A stretch of 5,392 nucleotides of DNA from Gammaproteobacteria bacterium (lineage in GTDB: Bacteria > Pseudomonadota > Gammaproteobacteria > Pseudomonadales > Azotimanducaceae): assembly GCA_026706425.1 (NCBI GenBank), contig JAPOYW010000650.1, positions 1 through 5,392 on the forward strand, read 5' to 3'. The translations under genes and the position numbers were made by a program. Below are positions 1-5,054 of the stretch, piece by piece. How positions within the stretch are numbered: position 1 is the first letter of the stretch; every line of letters begins with the position of its first letter. The notes below the pieces were generated by a model. The model saw nothing but the letters and a program-made list of their open reading frames with translations. It made no database searches and had not been told where the DNA came from.

Positions 1-31
1 CGATCATCACCGAATGGTGCGCCGGACATCC

Positions 32-55
32 GCTTCACCCTCACTTCGCGTTGGA
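32..55 (+). repeat. 24-nt direct repeat, copy 1
   Basis: This unit starts GCTTCACCCTCAC and ends TCGCGTTGGA. It matches the copy at 67-90 at 23 of 24 positions; the only difference is T versus C after CCCTCAC. Start-to-start distance is 35 nt, between three and four helical turns. It lies about 170 bases upstream of the R-M promoter. An iterated protein-binding site or the end of a longer repeat array outside the window are both possible. Confidence 0.8.
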
Positions 56-66
56 ATCGGCTCTGT

Positions 67-90
67 GCTTCACCCTCACCTCGCGTTGGA
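67..90 (+). repeat. 24-nt direct repeat, copy 2
   Basis: Second copy of the 24-nt repeat, one mismatch from the copy at 32-55 and separated from it by an 11-nt spacer. The spacer is far too short for a CRISPR array. Only two full copies lie inside the window. Confidence 0.8.
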
Positions 91-111
91 CAGTACGGGT
101 GGTCGCACTTG

Positions 112-124
112 ACGCGAGTGTGAG
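112..124 (-). repeat. Degenerate inverted partial copy of the 24-nt repeat
   Basis: ACGCGAGTGTGAG here matches the reverse complement of the repeat core (ACGCGAGGTGAG) over 12 bases with one inserted T. Only half of the repeat is present. It could be a weaker operator half-site in opposite orientation, or a chance match. Confidence 0.4.
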
Positions 125-223
125 TCACAATAGGGCGATGCGGGGTTCGGATGGAGATGAGTGACGCACCACGGACGGCTTCCTCACAACCCATTGATTC
201 ATAGGCATTTCACGAATGGACAC

Positions 224-252
224 TTGACATCCATACAGTGGTTCGTTATACG
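224..252 (+). promoter_or_regulatory. Likely promoter of the R-M operon
   Basis: TTGACA (224-229), a perfect -35 hexamer, is followed after 17 bp by TATACG (247-252). The predicted transcript start is near 259, giving a 5'UTR of about 65 nt before the ATG at 324. Two short inverted repeats overlap the site: ATGGA/TCCAT (216-220 and 230-234) around the -35 and TCGT/ACGA (243-246 and 250-253) around the -10. These could be operator half-sites but are short enough to be chance. Confidence 0.7.
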
Positions 253-262
253 ACTTGCGGAT

Positions 263-281
263 GCCACCCGGATTAGGTGGC
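263..281 (+). promoter_or_regulatory. Hairpin in the 5'UTR of the endonuclease gene
   Basis: GCCACC (263-268) pairs perfectly with GGTGGC (276-281) around a 7-nt loop, a few bases after the predicted transcript start. No U-run follows, so it is not a typical terminator. It may stabilise the leader or take part in regulating expression of the endonuclease; this role is inferred. Confidence 0.4.
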
Positions 282-323
282 GCGTAGCATTGTCGGACGC
301 CGGACGGAGCTAGCCGAATCGCG

Positions 324-1499
324 ATGTGGAAGTGGGACCAAGGAAGGCTCGAGTACTTTCAGTTCGACGAACTGCGCAAGATGGCAAAGTTCGGCGTGAA
401 GTTCGATCTCCGTCAGGCGGATCGGGTCACGCTTGAGTCGGCCGTTGGCTTGCCGTTCCTGCCCGACGACTCTCGCTACCGCCCCTGGCGGAACTATGGT
501 CGCGTCTTCCGGATTGCGATGCTGGCGACTCCTAAGGGATCCAAACACGCGGAGATGACGGTCGTCGGGAGCCTGCTGGCGCAAGATGGCAAGGTGACCA
601 CGGATGAGTACCTGCACTTCCTGGCGCGAGCCACAACCGACCCTTCTCCGGCGTTGCGTTCTTGGGACCACACGGTCGGATTCCGGTACCCACTGCTCTT
701 CGTCCTGCGTTTTCTCCTTGCGAGGGCGACGCAAGGTCAAGCGCATACGGCCATCTCCGAAATCGTCGGGGCGTACAGGGCGAGTCAATTCGTGGGTGAC
801 GAAGACGACACTAAGTTCTTGCACCTGATCGCCAATCCTAGTCCCGTGGTCCGGTCCGACGAGGATCGGCAAGCGAACGAGAGCATCAAGGTTCTCGCGC
901 AGCTTTCTTACCTGACGGCGATCCAAGACTCGATCACCGTCTCTTTGGACGGGGACGATGCCCAGAATCTGTTCTGCGATCTAACGCCAATAGGCGGGTC
1001 GCCACACGCCGATCAAGCGAAAGAGATTCTCCGCAGGGCGGAGCTGTTTCCGGCCGCGGTGGCGGAGATGAATTTCGACTATCCGGCGAGTACGGTGAGC
1101 AATGTCGATGAGGCAGGGTTCGCCTCATTCCCGGAAGGCACTCGTGTAAGGCGGACGCACTTGACTACAGAGCGTAATCAGATGATTCGACGACGATTCT
1201 TCGAGGAGAACCCTAGTCCAGATTGCGACTTGTGTGGCATGAACACACACAGGTCCTATCCGTGGACCGATCGGCTTCTCGAAGTACACCATCTGCTCCC
1301 GCTCTGCTCCGGTGCTCGGACCTCGGATGACGGCACCGTCCTTGAGGACTTGGTTGCCAACTGCCCGAGTTGCCATCGTGCAGTCCACCGTTACTACGAC
1401 AAGTGGCTTGGTGCGAGAGACCAGCTCGACTTCGCTGACTCTGGCGAGGCACGAGAAGCGTACGAAGAGGCGAAGTTCGAGCATTTGGCGGTGACGTGA
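324..1499 (+). CDS. HNH-type restriction endonuclease
   Basis: This 391-aa protein is the likely restriction half of the R-M system, cutting DNA that the neighbouring methyltransferase has not modified. The C-terminal third holds an HNH (beta-beta-alpha-metal) nuclease: zinc-type pairs C301-x2-C304 and C347-x2-C350, the EVHH motif at 320-323 (catalytic His probably H323), N346 and the CHRAVH helix with H355. Residues 1 to about 215 start with a conserved-looking stretch (WDQGRLEYFQFDELRK) that looks like the N-terminal domain of some type II restriction enzymes and is probably the DNA-recognition part; that is inference. The ATG at 324 is the first possible start, since an in-frame TAG lies at 285-287 with no alternative start codon between. 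A weak GGAG (306-309) sits 14 nt upstream. Its stop overlaps the methyltransferase start. A stand-alone HNH nuclease is the alternative, but the coupling argues for R-M. Confidence 0.9.
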   Translation: MWKWDQGRLEYFQFDELRKMAKFGVKFDLRQADRVTLESAVGLPFLPDDSRYRPWRNYGRVFRIAMLATPKGSKHAEMTVVGSLLAQDGKVTTDEYLHFLARATTDPSPALRSWDHTVGFRYPLLFVLRFLLARATQGQAHTAISEIVGAYRASQFVGDEDDTKFLHLIANPSPVVRSDEDRQANESIKVLAQLSYLTAIQDSITVSLDGDDAQNLFCDLTPIGGSPHADQAKEILRRAELFPAAVAEMNFDYPASTVSNVDEAGFASFPEGTRVRRTHLTTERNQMIRRRFFEENPSPDCDLCGMNTHRSYPWTDRLLEVHHLLPLCSGARTSDDGTVLEDLVANCPSCHRAVHRYYDKWLGARDQLDFADSGEAREAYEEAKFEHLAVT

Positions 1500-2698
1500 T
1501 GACGCAGGGAACGATGAGACGGCTGCCGGCGTCCTTTGACGCACAGCAAGGGCTCCTAAGTGCGGCGGGCATGGACGTGGACATTTCGGAAGCGCTCGAG
1601 CCAGCCGGGCTGACGATTGACGATCTGGTATACGAAGACAGTAGGAGCCTCGAATGGCGCGGCGGAGAGCCCACATGCCTTACGTCGTTCGGTCCCGTCG
1701 TCGAAGACGTCCCCGTGGTCAGTTTCTTCACCGGCTCTGGCGGGATGGATCTTGGGTTCGAGGCCGTGGGCTTTGCCCACAAGGCTGCGTTCGAGATTTC
1801 CGAAGTGTTCTGCGACACGCTGAGGATGAACCGTCCGAACTGGACGGTGTTCGGGCCACCGTTCCATACCGGCGATGTGTCCGACTTCGAGGCTGTGGTG
1901 AGGGACCTCTCCCCGTTGGTGAGTAGCCCGTTTGAAGGTGTGTTCGTCGGTGGTCCACCGTGTCAGCCGTTCTCCATTGCTGCCAATCAACGGTTTTCCA
2001 AGGCAGGCCCGAACTTCAAACGTGTCGGCTTCGAGCACGCCGAGAATGGCTCGCTGTTGTTCAGCTACGTACAGCTGATCCTCGAGTTTAAACCGGCTGT
2101 GTTCGTGATCGAGAACGTGCCTGGCCTTCGGGACGTTGATGGAGGGGATCAACTGTCGCTTGCAATCGGCATGCTTGAGGATGGTGGCTACCGGGTCGCG
2201 GAACCCAGCGTGTACGATGCGTCGGACTTCGGAGTACCCCAGTATCGACGAAGGATGATCGTCGTGGGATCGCGCCTGCCGGGGGATTTCGCGATCAAGC
2301 CTATCGGCGACCCTGTCGGCTGCGGGGGCGTCTTGGCGAGGCTTCCGGGGAAGGGGGCGTTCAATCACGATACCCGGAACCACAAGGTCATGTCCGTTGA
2401 CCGCTACATGAAGCTGGAATATGGGCAAAGAGACCAACTCGGTCGTGTCGACCGATTGGATCCGACTCGCCCGTCCAAGACGGTCATTGCAGGCGGGACG
2501 AACGGCGGCGGTCGTTCGCATCTTCACCCTGAGATTCCTCGAACTCTGAGCGTGAGAGAGTGCGCCAGACTCCAGACCTTTCCGGACGATTACCGGTTTG
2601 CCGGAGCTACGGCGCGGCAATTCACCCAAGTGGGCAATGCGGTACCCCCAGTCCTAGCCGCGGTGGTCGCAGCCGAGATTGGCGCAACGTACTTCTAG
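1499..2698 (+). CDS. DNA (cytosine-5-)-methyltransferase, type II R-M
   Basis: This 399-aa enzyme transfers a methyl group from S-adenosylmethionine to C5 of a cytosine in the R-M target site, protecting host DNA. The C5-MTase motifs occur in standard order: motif I FFTGSGGMDLGF (76-87), motif IV GGPPCQPFS with catalytic C155, motif VI ENV (205-207), motif VIII QYRRR (248-252), motif IX RECARLQTFPDDY (353-365) and motif X QVGNAVPP (377-384). The target-recognition region between VIII and IX (roughly 260-345) is compact, and its specificity cannot be read from sequence. About 70 residues precede motif I, longer than minimal members of the family; no clear helix-turn-helix is visible there. ATG 1499 lies in TGATG with the endonuclease stop, implying coupled translation. 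GTG 1496 would add one residue, and ATG 1514 has AGGGA only 3 nt upstream, which is too close. All catalytic motifs look intact. Confidence 0.97.
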   Translation: MTQGTMRRLPASFDAQQGLLSAAGMDVDISEALEPAGLTIDDLVYEDSRSLEWRGGEPTCLTSFGPVVEDVPVVSFFTGSGGMDLGFEAVGFAHKAAFEISEVFCDTLRMNRPNWTVFGPPFHTGDVSDFEAVVRDLSPLVSSPFEGVFVGGPPCQPFSIAANQRFSKAGPNFKRVGFEHAENGSLLFSYVQLILEFKPAVFVIENVPGLRDVDGGDQLSLAIGMLEDGGYRVAEPSVYDASDFGVPQYRRRMIVVGSRLPGDFAIKPIGDPVGCGGVLARLPGKGAFNHDTRNHKVMSVDRYMKLEYGQRDQLGRVDRLDPTRPSKTVIAGGTNGGGRSHLHPEIPRTLSVRECARLQTFPDDYRFAGATARQFTQVGNAVPPVLAAVVAAEIGATYF

Positions 2699-2862
2699 CT
2701 GTCTCGTCGCAGCGTCCGCGGCGGAGTCCTACTGTGCTAGCGCGCATATTTGACACTAGCTGCTACTTCTGGTGGCGATTGGGGCTACGTTCTACGTTCT
2801 GGCCAGTTCAGCAAGGCTCGCGCGAGGTTGCCGCTATTCCTGATCGCTTGGGGGACTAGTGC

Positions 2863-2988
2863 ATGCAAGCACCGGTGGTGAACTGCCAGAAGGAGCAAAA
2901 CTGCGGTTCCGCGCCCCGTCACTACCCGCCTGTTTGCGCCGAGCGTTGCAGGGGTTGTGGTGTGGCGTTCCCTGCGGGAGTCCGGTAG
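2863..2988 (+). CDS. Possible 41-aa cysteine-rich small protein
   Basis: The ATG at 2863 has a purine-rich GGGGGA (2850-2855) exactly 7 nt upstream, and the frame runs 41 codons to TAG 2986-2988. The product has five cysteines (C8, C14, C25, C29, C32) and a His (H20), including a CAERCRGCG segment like half of a small zinc-binding module. It ends at PAGVR, where zinc ribbons of this look often continue to a second Cys pair, so it may be a truncated zinc finger. The second half of the frame lies inside the palindromic element at 2907-2997, so the ORF may be an accident of that element. No family is recognised. A real small gene, a remnant or chance are all possible. Confidence 0.35.
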   Translation: MQAPVVNCQKEQNCGSAPRHYPPVCAERCRGCGVAFPAGVR

Positions 2989-2997
2989 CGTCGGGGC
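2907..2997. repeat. Palindromic element, left copy
   Basis: Arms GCCCCGTCACTACC (2913-2926) and GGTAGCGTCGGGGC (2984-2997) are complementary at 12 of 14 positions around a 57-nt centre. The outer 20 bases, 2907-2926, recur perfectly inverted at 5199-5218. In direct orientation the right arm region 2973-2997 matches 5188-5212 at 21 of 25 positions, while the centres differ. Conserved palindromic ends with a variable centre fit a miniature mobile or recombination element. Weaker similarity to the right copy seems to continue outward to about 2863 (ATGCA, ACC and CTGCCA blocks align). No convincing target duplication is seen. Confidence 0.65.
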
Positions 2998-3020
2998 ACA
3001 CGCTAGATCGACCCGAAGCG

Positions 3021-3056
3021 CAGTCGCGGTAAAGGCTGGTAGGCGTACCGCTGCTG
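3021..3056 (+). other. Hairpin upstream of the second cassette
   Basis: GCGGTA (3026-3031) pairs with TACCGC (3046-3051); outside a 2x2 internal loop, CAG (3021-3023) pairs with CTG (3054-3056). A second GGTA (3038-3041) can compete for the same TACC (3046-3049), so two alternative folds exist. No U-run follows. It may be a structural remnant or part of a leader; function is unknown. Confidence 0.3.
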
Positions 3057-3129
3057 TACATGCACCCGCGCATCCGGCTGCCACCGGCCCATGACGACGC
3101 GACGGATTGGGGTCGATAGGGTGTCGGGC

Positions 3130-3160
3130 TTGTCGTGTCGTCCGCGTACTGGACTACAAT
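3130..3160 (+). promoter_or_regulatory. Candidate promoter of the pseudo-exonuclease/nuclease cassette
   Basis: TACAAT (3155-3160) is a good -10 hexamer; TTGTCG (3130-3135) lies 19 bp upstream as a fair -35, with a spacer longer than ideal. Transcription would begin near 3167, about 40 nt before the ATG at 3209. No other promoter-like site was seen within the cassette, so all four ORFs probably share this one. Confidence 0.5.
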
Positions 3161-3196
3161 CCCCTGCTGGTCATGTGGAGCGGCGCTTGACAGATT

Positions 3197-3203
3197 GAGG
3201 TGG
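3197..3203 (+). promoter_or_regulatory. Ribosome binding site that sets the start at 3209
   Basis: GAGGTGG lies 5 nt upstream of ATG 3209 (GAGG alone is 8 nt away). It overlaps the alternative GTG start at 3200, making ATG 3209 the better choice. Confidence 0.6.
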
Positions 3204-3208
3204 TCCGA

Positions 3209-4138
3209 ATGGACGCGGAGCGGCGGGATGAAGGGGCGCAGATCTTGCGTGATGGGCAGCATCGACACCCGATTGAAGTGTCGTTCGATGAGCTAGCCGA
3301 CGTGGCCGTAGTGGACGTCAAGACTACTGGCCCGGATGCGGAGCGAGACCGCATCGTCGCCCTCGTCGTGATGAAGGCTACTCTTCCAGAGATCGTGGAC
3401 GGCCTTTCCACGGCGTCCGACGAGGTCGGAGTGGAGCGAGCGAGGGGACGGTTCAACCCGGGTCTGCCGATTTCGAAGTCCGCGTCTCGACTGCACGGCA
3501 TCGAGGACGGGGATGTCGCGTACGCCGGACTATTCTCTGACGAGGCTCGGATGCTGCGGACCTTCATCGGCGATCTGCCCGTTGTTGGGCACGATGTGGA
3601 GGTGGCGGCGGCATTTCTCGATCGCGAGTTCGGTCTTGCCGATGTCGATTCGCTTGACGGCAATCGGAAGTACTGCACCAAGCGGCGCTTCTGCGGAGAC
3701 CGCCGAACGGCGGCTAACTCGTCGCTGCGGGAAATGGAGACGGCGTTGGGCCTATGGCGGCATGTCCGGTCGTTCACCGTTGACGCGGAGGACAGGGACG
3801 CGGCCGCAGTCCTGCTCGCCGCGTGTCAGTTCCGGGCAGTGGACAGTCATCTGGAGGAAGGTGGCCGCCGGCCACGCCGGCAAAGGCCCCGGCTTATCTC
3901 CGACGATGCCCTTAGGACCTTCGTCGCCGTCCTAGGGGGAATGGGCGTCGGGGCATTGGCGATCAAGGCGCTTCTACCGTCCGCGCTCGCCCTTATCGCG
4001 TTGCTGGCGATCGTGTACTACTTCTCCCCTGGGATGTCCGTCGCTTTGGGTTTTCTCTGCCTTGCGGCCGGGTGGTTCATGTGGTGGGTTGATTCGAGGA
4101 TCAAGGAACTCGACGACGAAGGAGACCCGAACGAGTGA
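3209..4138 (+). CDS. DnaQ-like (DEDDh-fold) protein with degenerate active site and C-terminal membrane segments
   Basis: The first ~215 of 309 residues align by eye with the DEDDh 3'-5' exonuclease fold (DnaQ epsilon-like): VVDVKTTGPD near 35-43, a PGLPIS..HGI segment (84-98), VVGHD (125-129) with AAAFL, then SLREMETALGL (172-182) and DRDAAAVLL (195-203). Key catalytic positions are changed. The DxE of Exo I is DVK (K38 for Glu). The FD of Exo II is VA (V132-A133). The Exo III His is missing (T190 or D192 stand there), while its Asp is probably kept (D195). Exonuclease activity is therefore unlikely; nucleic-acid binding or a structural role is more plausible. An Arg-rich stretch (219-228) precedes hydrophobic segments at about 238-256, 257-273 and 276-294, giving two or three membrane passes with the fold domain probably cytoplasmic. 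A charged tail follows. ATG 3209 is preferred to GTG 3200 (three more residues); an in-frame TGA at 3188 bounds both. The next ORF starts at its GTGA stop overlap. Confidence 0.82.
   Translation: MDAERRDEGAQILRDGQHRHPIEVSFDELADVAVVDVKTTGPDAERDRIVALVVMKATLPEIVDGLSTASDEVGVERARGRFNPGLPISKSASRLHGIEDGDVAYAGLFSDEARMLRTFIGDLPVVGHDVEVAAAFLDREFGLADVDSLDGNRKYCTKRRFCGDRRTAANSSLREMETALGLWRHVRSFTVDAEDRDAAAVLLAACQFRAVDSHLEEGGRRPRRQRPRLISDDALRTFVAVLGGMGVGALAIKALLPSALALIALLAIVYYFSPGMSVALGFLCLAAGWFMWWVDSRIKELDDEGDPNE
4119..4124 (+). promoter_or_regulatory. Ribosome binding site for the 40-aa ORF
   Basis: AAGGAG, close to the ideal anti-16S sequence, lies within the last codons of the upstream gene and 10 nt before GTG 4135. 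That GTG overlaps the upstream stop as GTGA. This pairing is the main support for the small ORF. Confidence 0.55.
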
Positions 4139-4257
4139 CGCCGACTCGGGTTTGGCTGCGACGCGGAATCATGGCGGCCGCCAACTGCACCGACGAGACG
4201 TCCGCGGATTGGTCTTGGCGAGGCGCACCGGCTTTGGCATGGAGGTGTTCGAGGTGA
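4135..4257 (+). CDS. Small coupled ORF, 40 aa, unknown function
   Basis: This frame links the two larger genes. Its GTG start shares GTGA (4135-4138) with the stop of the pseudo-exonuclease gene, and its TGA (4255-4257) shares GTGA (4254-4257) with the start of the nuclease gene. Both starts have good ribosome binding sites, and codons from about 4171 to 4206 are strongly G/C-ended in this frame, more so than in the nuclease frame. The peptide has a basic N-terminus (RVWLRR), Ala-rich middle and four tryptophans (7, 26, 28, 36); no signal peptide, membrane helix or known motif is evident. It could be a small partner protein. Alternatives: merely a coupling leader, or the true N-terminus of the nuclease separated by a frameshift near 4215-4255. 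Confidence 0.55.
   Translation: MTPTRVWLRRGIMAAANCTDETSADWSWRGAPALAWRCSR
4241..4245 (+). promoter_or_regulatory. Ribosome binding site that sets the nuclease start at GTG 4254
   Basis: GGAGG lies 8 nt upstream of GTG 4254. The in-frame ATG at 4239 has no comparable site (nearest GAGG is 16 nt away), and the more upstream TTG codons have none at useful spacing. Confidence 0.55.
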
Positions 4258-5054
4258 AGCCCGAGTGGACGCAAGCGCTTGGCCGACACAGGAGGGGTAG
4301 CCGACCACGCTGTGTTGCACTGGTGGATGGGAGTCGGGAGGCCGTCGCCGCGTCGCTCACGAGCCTAGTGGGCCTGCCCGATGTCCGGGTCTGCGCGGAC
4401 GACTACTGGATGCCGGCGGGCGTACCGGTGAAAACCGGCGCCACATGGGACGAGCGTCCCGCGAGAGAGGCGCGCCTGGAGCGGGAACTGGAGTTCCTGT
4501 CCGTCGGCATAAGGCGGGTGTTGAAGGGTTGGTGGCTCGCCGTCGGGCGCGGAGCAAATACCCCGAATTGGGATCTTGCGTCCACTTGCGTGATTGAAGG
4601 CACACGCGGGCTCGTTTTGGTCGAGGCGAAGGCACACGCGAGTGAACTCTCAATGGCAGGCAAATCGTTGCCAAGAACTCCAAACGGGTGGAACAACCAC
4701 GAAAGGATCGGCGACGCGATCGCCGAGGCCAGCGCCGGCATGGCACGCATGACCGGCGCGGACTGCTCACTGTCTCGTGACGACCGGTACCAGCTGTCGA
4801 ACCGCGTCGCTTGGGCATGGAAGGTCGTCTCGCTGGGTGTGCCGGTGGTTCTCGTGTATCTCGGGTTTCTAGACGCGGAGGAAATGCGGGCGGATGGTGC
4901 GCTCCTGCATAGTCACGAAGACTGGGTCGAATTGGTCCGGCAGTACGCCGATGGCTTGGTGAGTCAGTCTTGTTGGGGCACACGCTTTGCGGTTGATGGC
5001 GTACCATTCTTCGCACTGATCCGGTCTCGCAGACAGGACGTTCGTGGCGTTTGA
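4254..5054 (+). CDS. PD-(D/E)XK nuclease-like protein of unknown specificity
   Basis: This 266-aa protein has a core typical of the PD-(D/E)XK nuclease superfamily: D107 in PNWDLAST, then a beta-strand GLVLVEAK with E124 and K126. The conserved-looking NNHERIGDAI helix (147-156) follows, with SRDDRYQLSNR and the hydrophobic strand PVVLVYLGFL near 197-206. From memory, similar proteins with the NWD...VEAKAH layout are found in bacteria as uncharacterised proteins; the family name and substrate are not known to me. The fold predicts metal-dependent cleavage of DNA or RNA, and no membrane segment or signal peptide is seen, so it should act in the cytosol. GTG 4254 is chosen because of GGAGG at 4241-4245 and the GTGA overlap with the 40-aa ORF; ATG 4239 would add five residues, and TTG 4062 would overlap the upstream gene by 77 nt. 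Its stop overlaps the next small ORF as TGATG. Confidence 0.72.
   Translation: MKPEWTQALGRHRRGSRPRCVALVDGSREAVAASLTSLVGLPDVRVCADDYWMPAGVPVKTGATWDERPAREARLERELEFLSVGIRRVLKGWWLAVGRGANTPNWDLASTCVIEGTRGLVLVEAKAHASELSMAGKSLPRTPNGWNNHERIGDAIAEASAGMARMTGADCSLSRDDRYQLSNRVAWAWKVVSLGVPVVLVYLGFLDAEEMRADGALLHSHEDWVELVRQYADGLVSQSCWGTRFAVDGVPFFALIRSRRQDVRGV

Larger units (their letters stand above)
1..223. other. Leader region upstream of the R-M operon, no convincing gene
   Basis: All three forward frames stay open through roughly the first 110 to 160 bases, so the tail of an upstream gene cannot be excluded, but none shows a recognisable protein. The two 24-nt repeats here lie 35 nt apart, which is not a multiple of three, so they are not a repeated protein motif. 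A 17-codon ORF (151-204) has no ribosome binding site and is not called. The sequence TTGACG (109-114) and TAGGGC (131-136), 16 bp apart, resembles some actinobacterial promoters weakly. Confidence 0.4.
2699..3208. other. Intergenic region between the R-M operon and the second cassette
   Basis: About 510 bases without a confident long gene. It contains a possible 41-aa ORF (2863-2988), a palindromic element (2907-2997), a hairpin (3021-3056) and a promoter-like site (3130-3160). Stretch 2699-2862 holds only minor items: a perfect 7-bp tandem repeat CTACGTT (2785-2798), a lone TTGACA (2750-2755) without a matching -10, and GCTAG/CTAGC arms (2737-2741 and 2756-2760). No U-tailed terminator is visible after the methyltransferase. 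Confidence 0.6.

Noticed and set aside
32..90. CRISPR array suggested by two near-identical 24-nt repeats
   Set aside because: Only two units with an 11-nt spacer, no cas gene, and no further copy inside the window.
1514..2698. Methyltransferase start at ATG 1514
   Set aside because: The AGGGA upstream is only 3 nt from the ATG, and ATG 1499 forms a standard TGATG junction.
2750..2755. Perfect -35 hexamer TTGACA after the methyltransferase gene
   Set aside because: No acceptable -10 at 16-19 bp.
2907..2997. Integron attC site
   Set aside because: Size and paired arms are similar, but the arms lack the AAC/GTT core ends expected of attC and no integrase is present.
3187..3192. TTGACA just before the DnaQ-like gene
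   Set aside because: The matching -10 position falls in the coding start and reads TGGACG; the TACAAT site upstream is better.
2834..3268. Long - strand ORF of 144 codons between the two operons
   Set aside because: It spans the palindrome, the hairpin and the promoter region, reads as low-complexity Ser/Pro/Arg-rich sequence, and overlaps the start of the confident + strand gene.
3209..3772. Active DNA polymerase III epsilon or other proofreading exonuclease
   Set aside because: The DxE glutamate, Exo II aspartate and Exo III histidine are all replaced, and the protein carries membrane segments.
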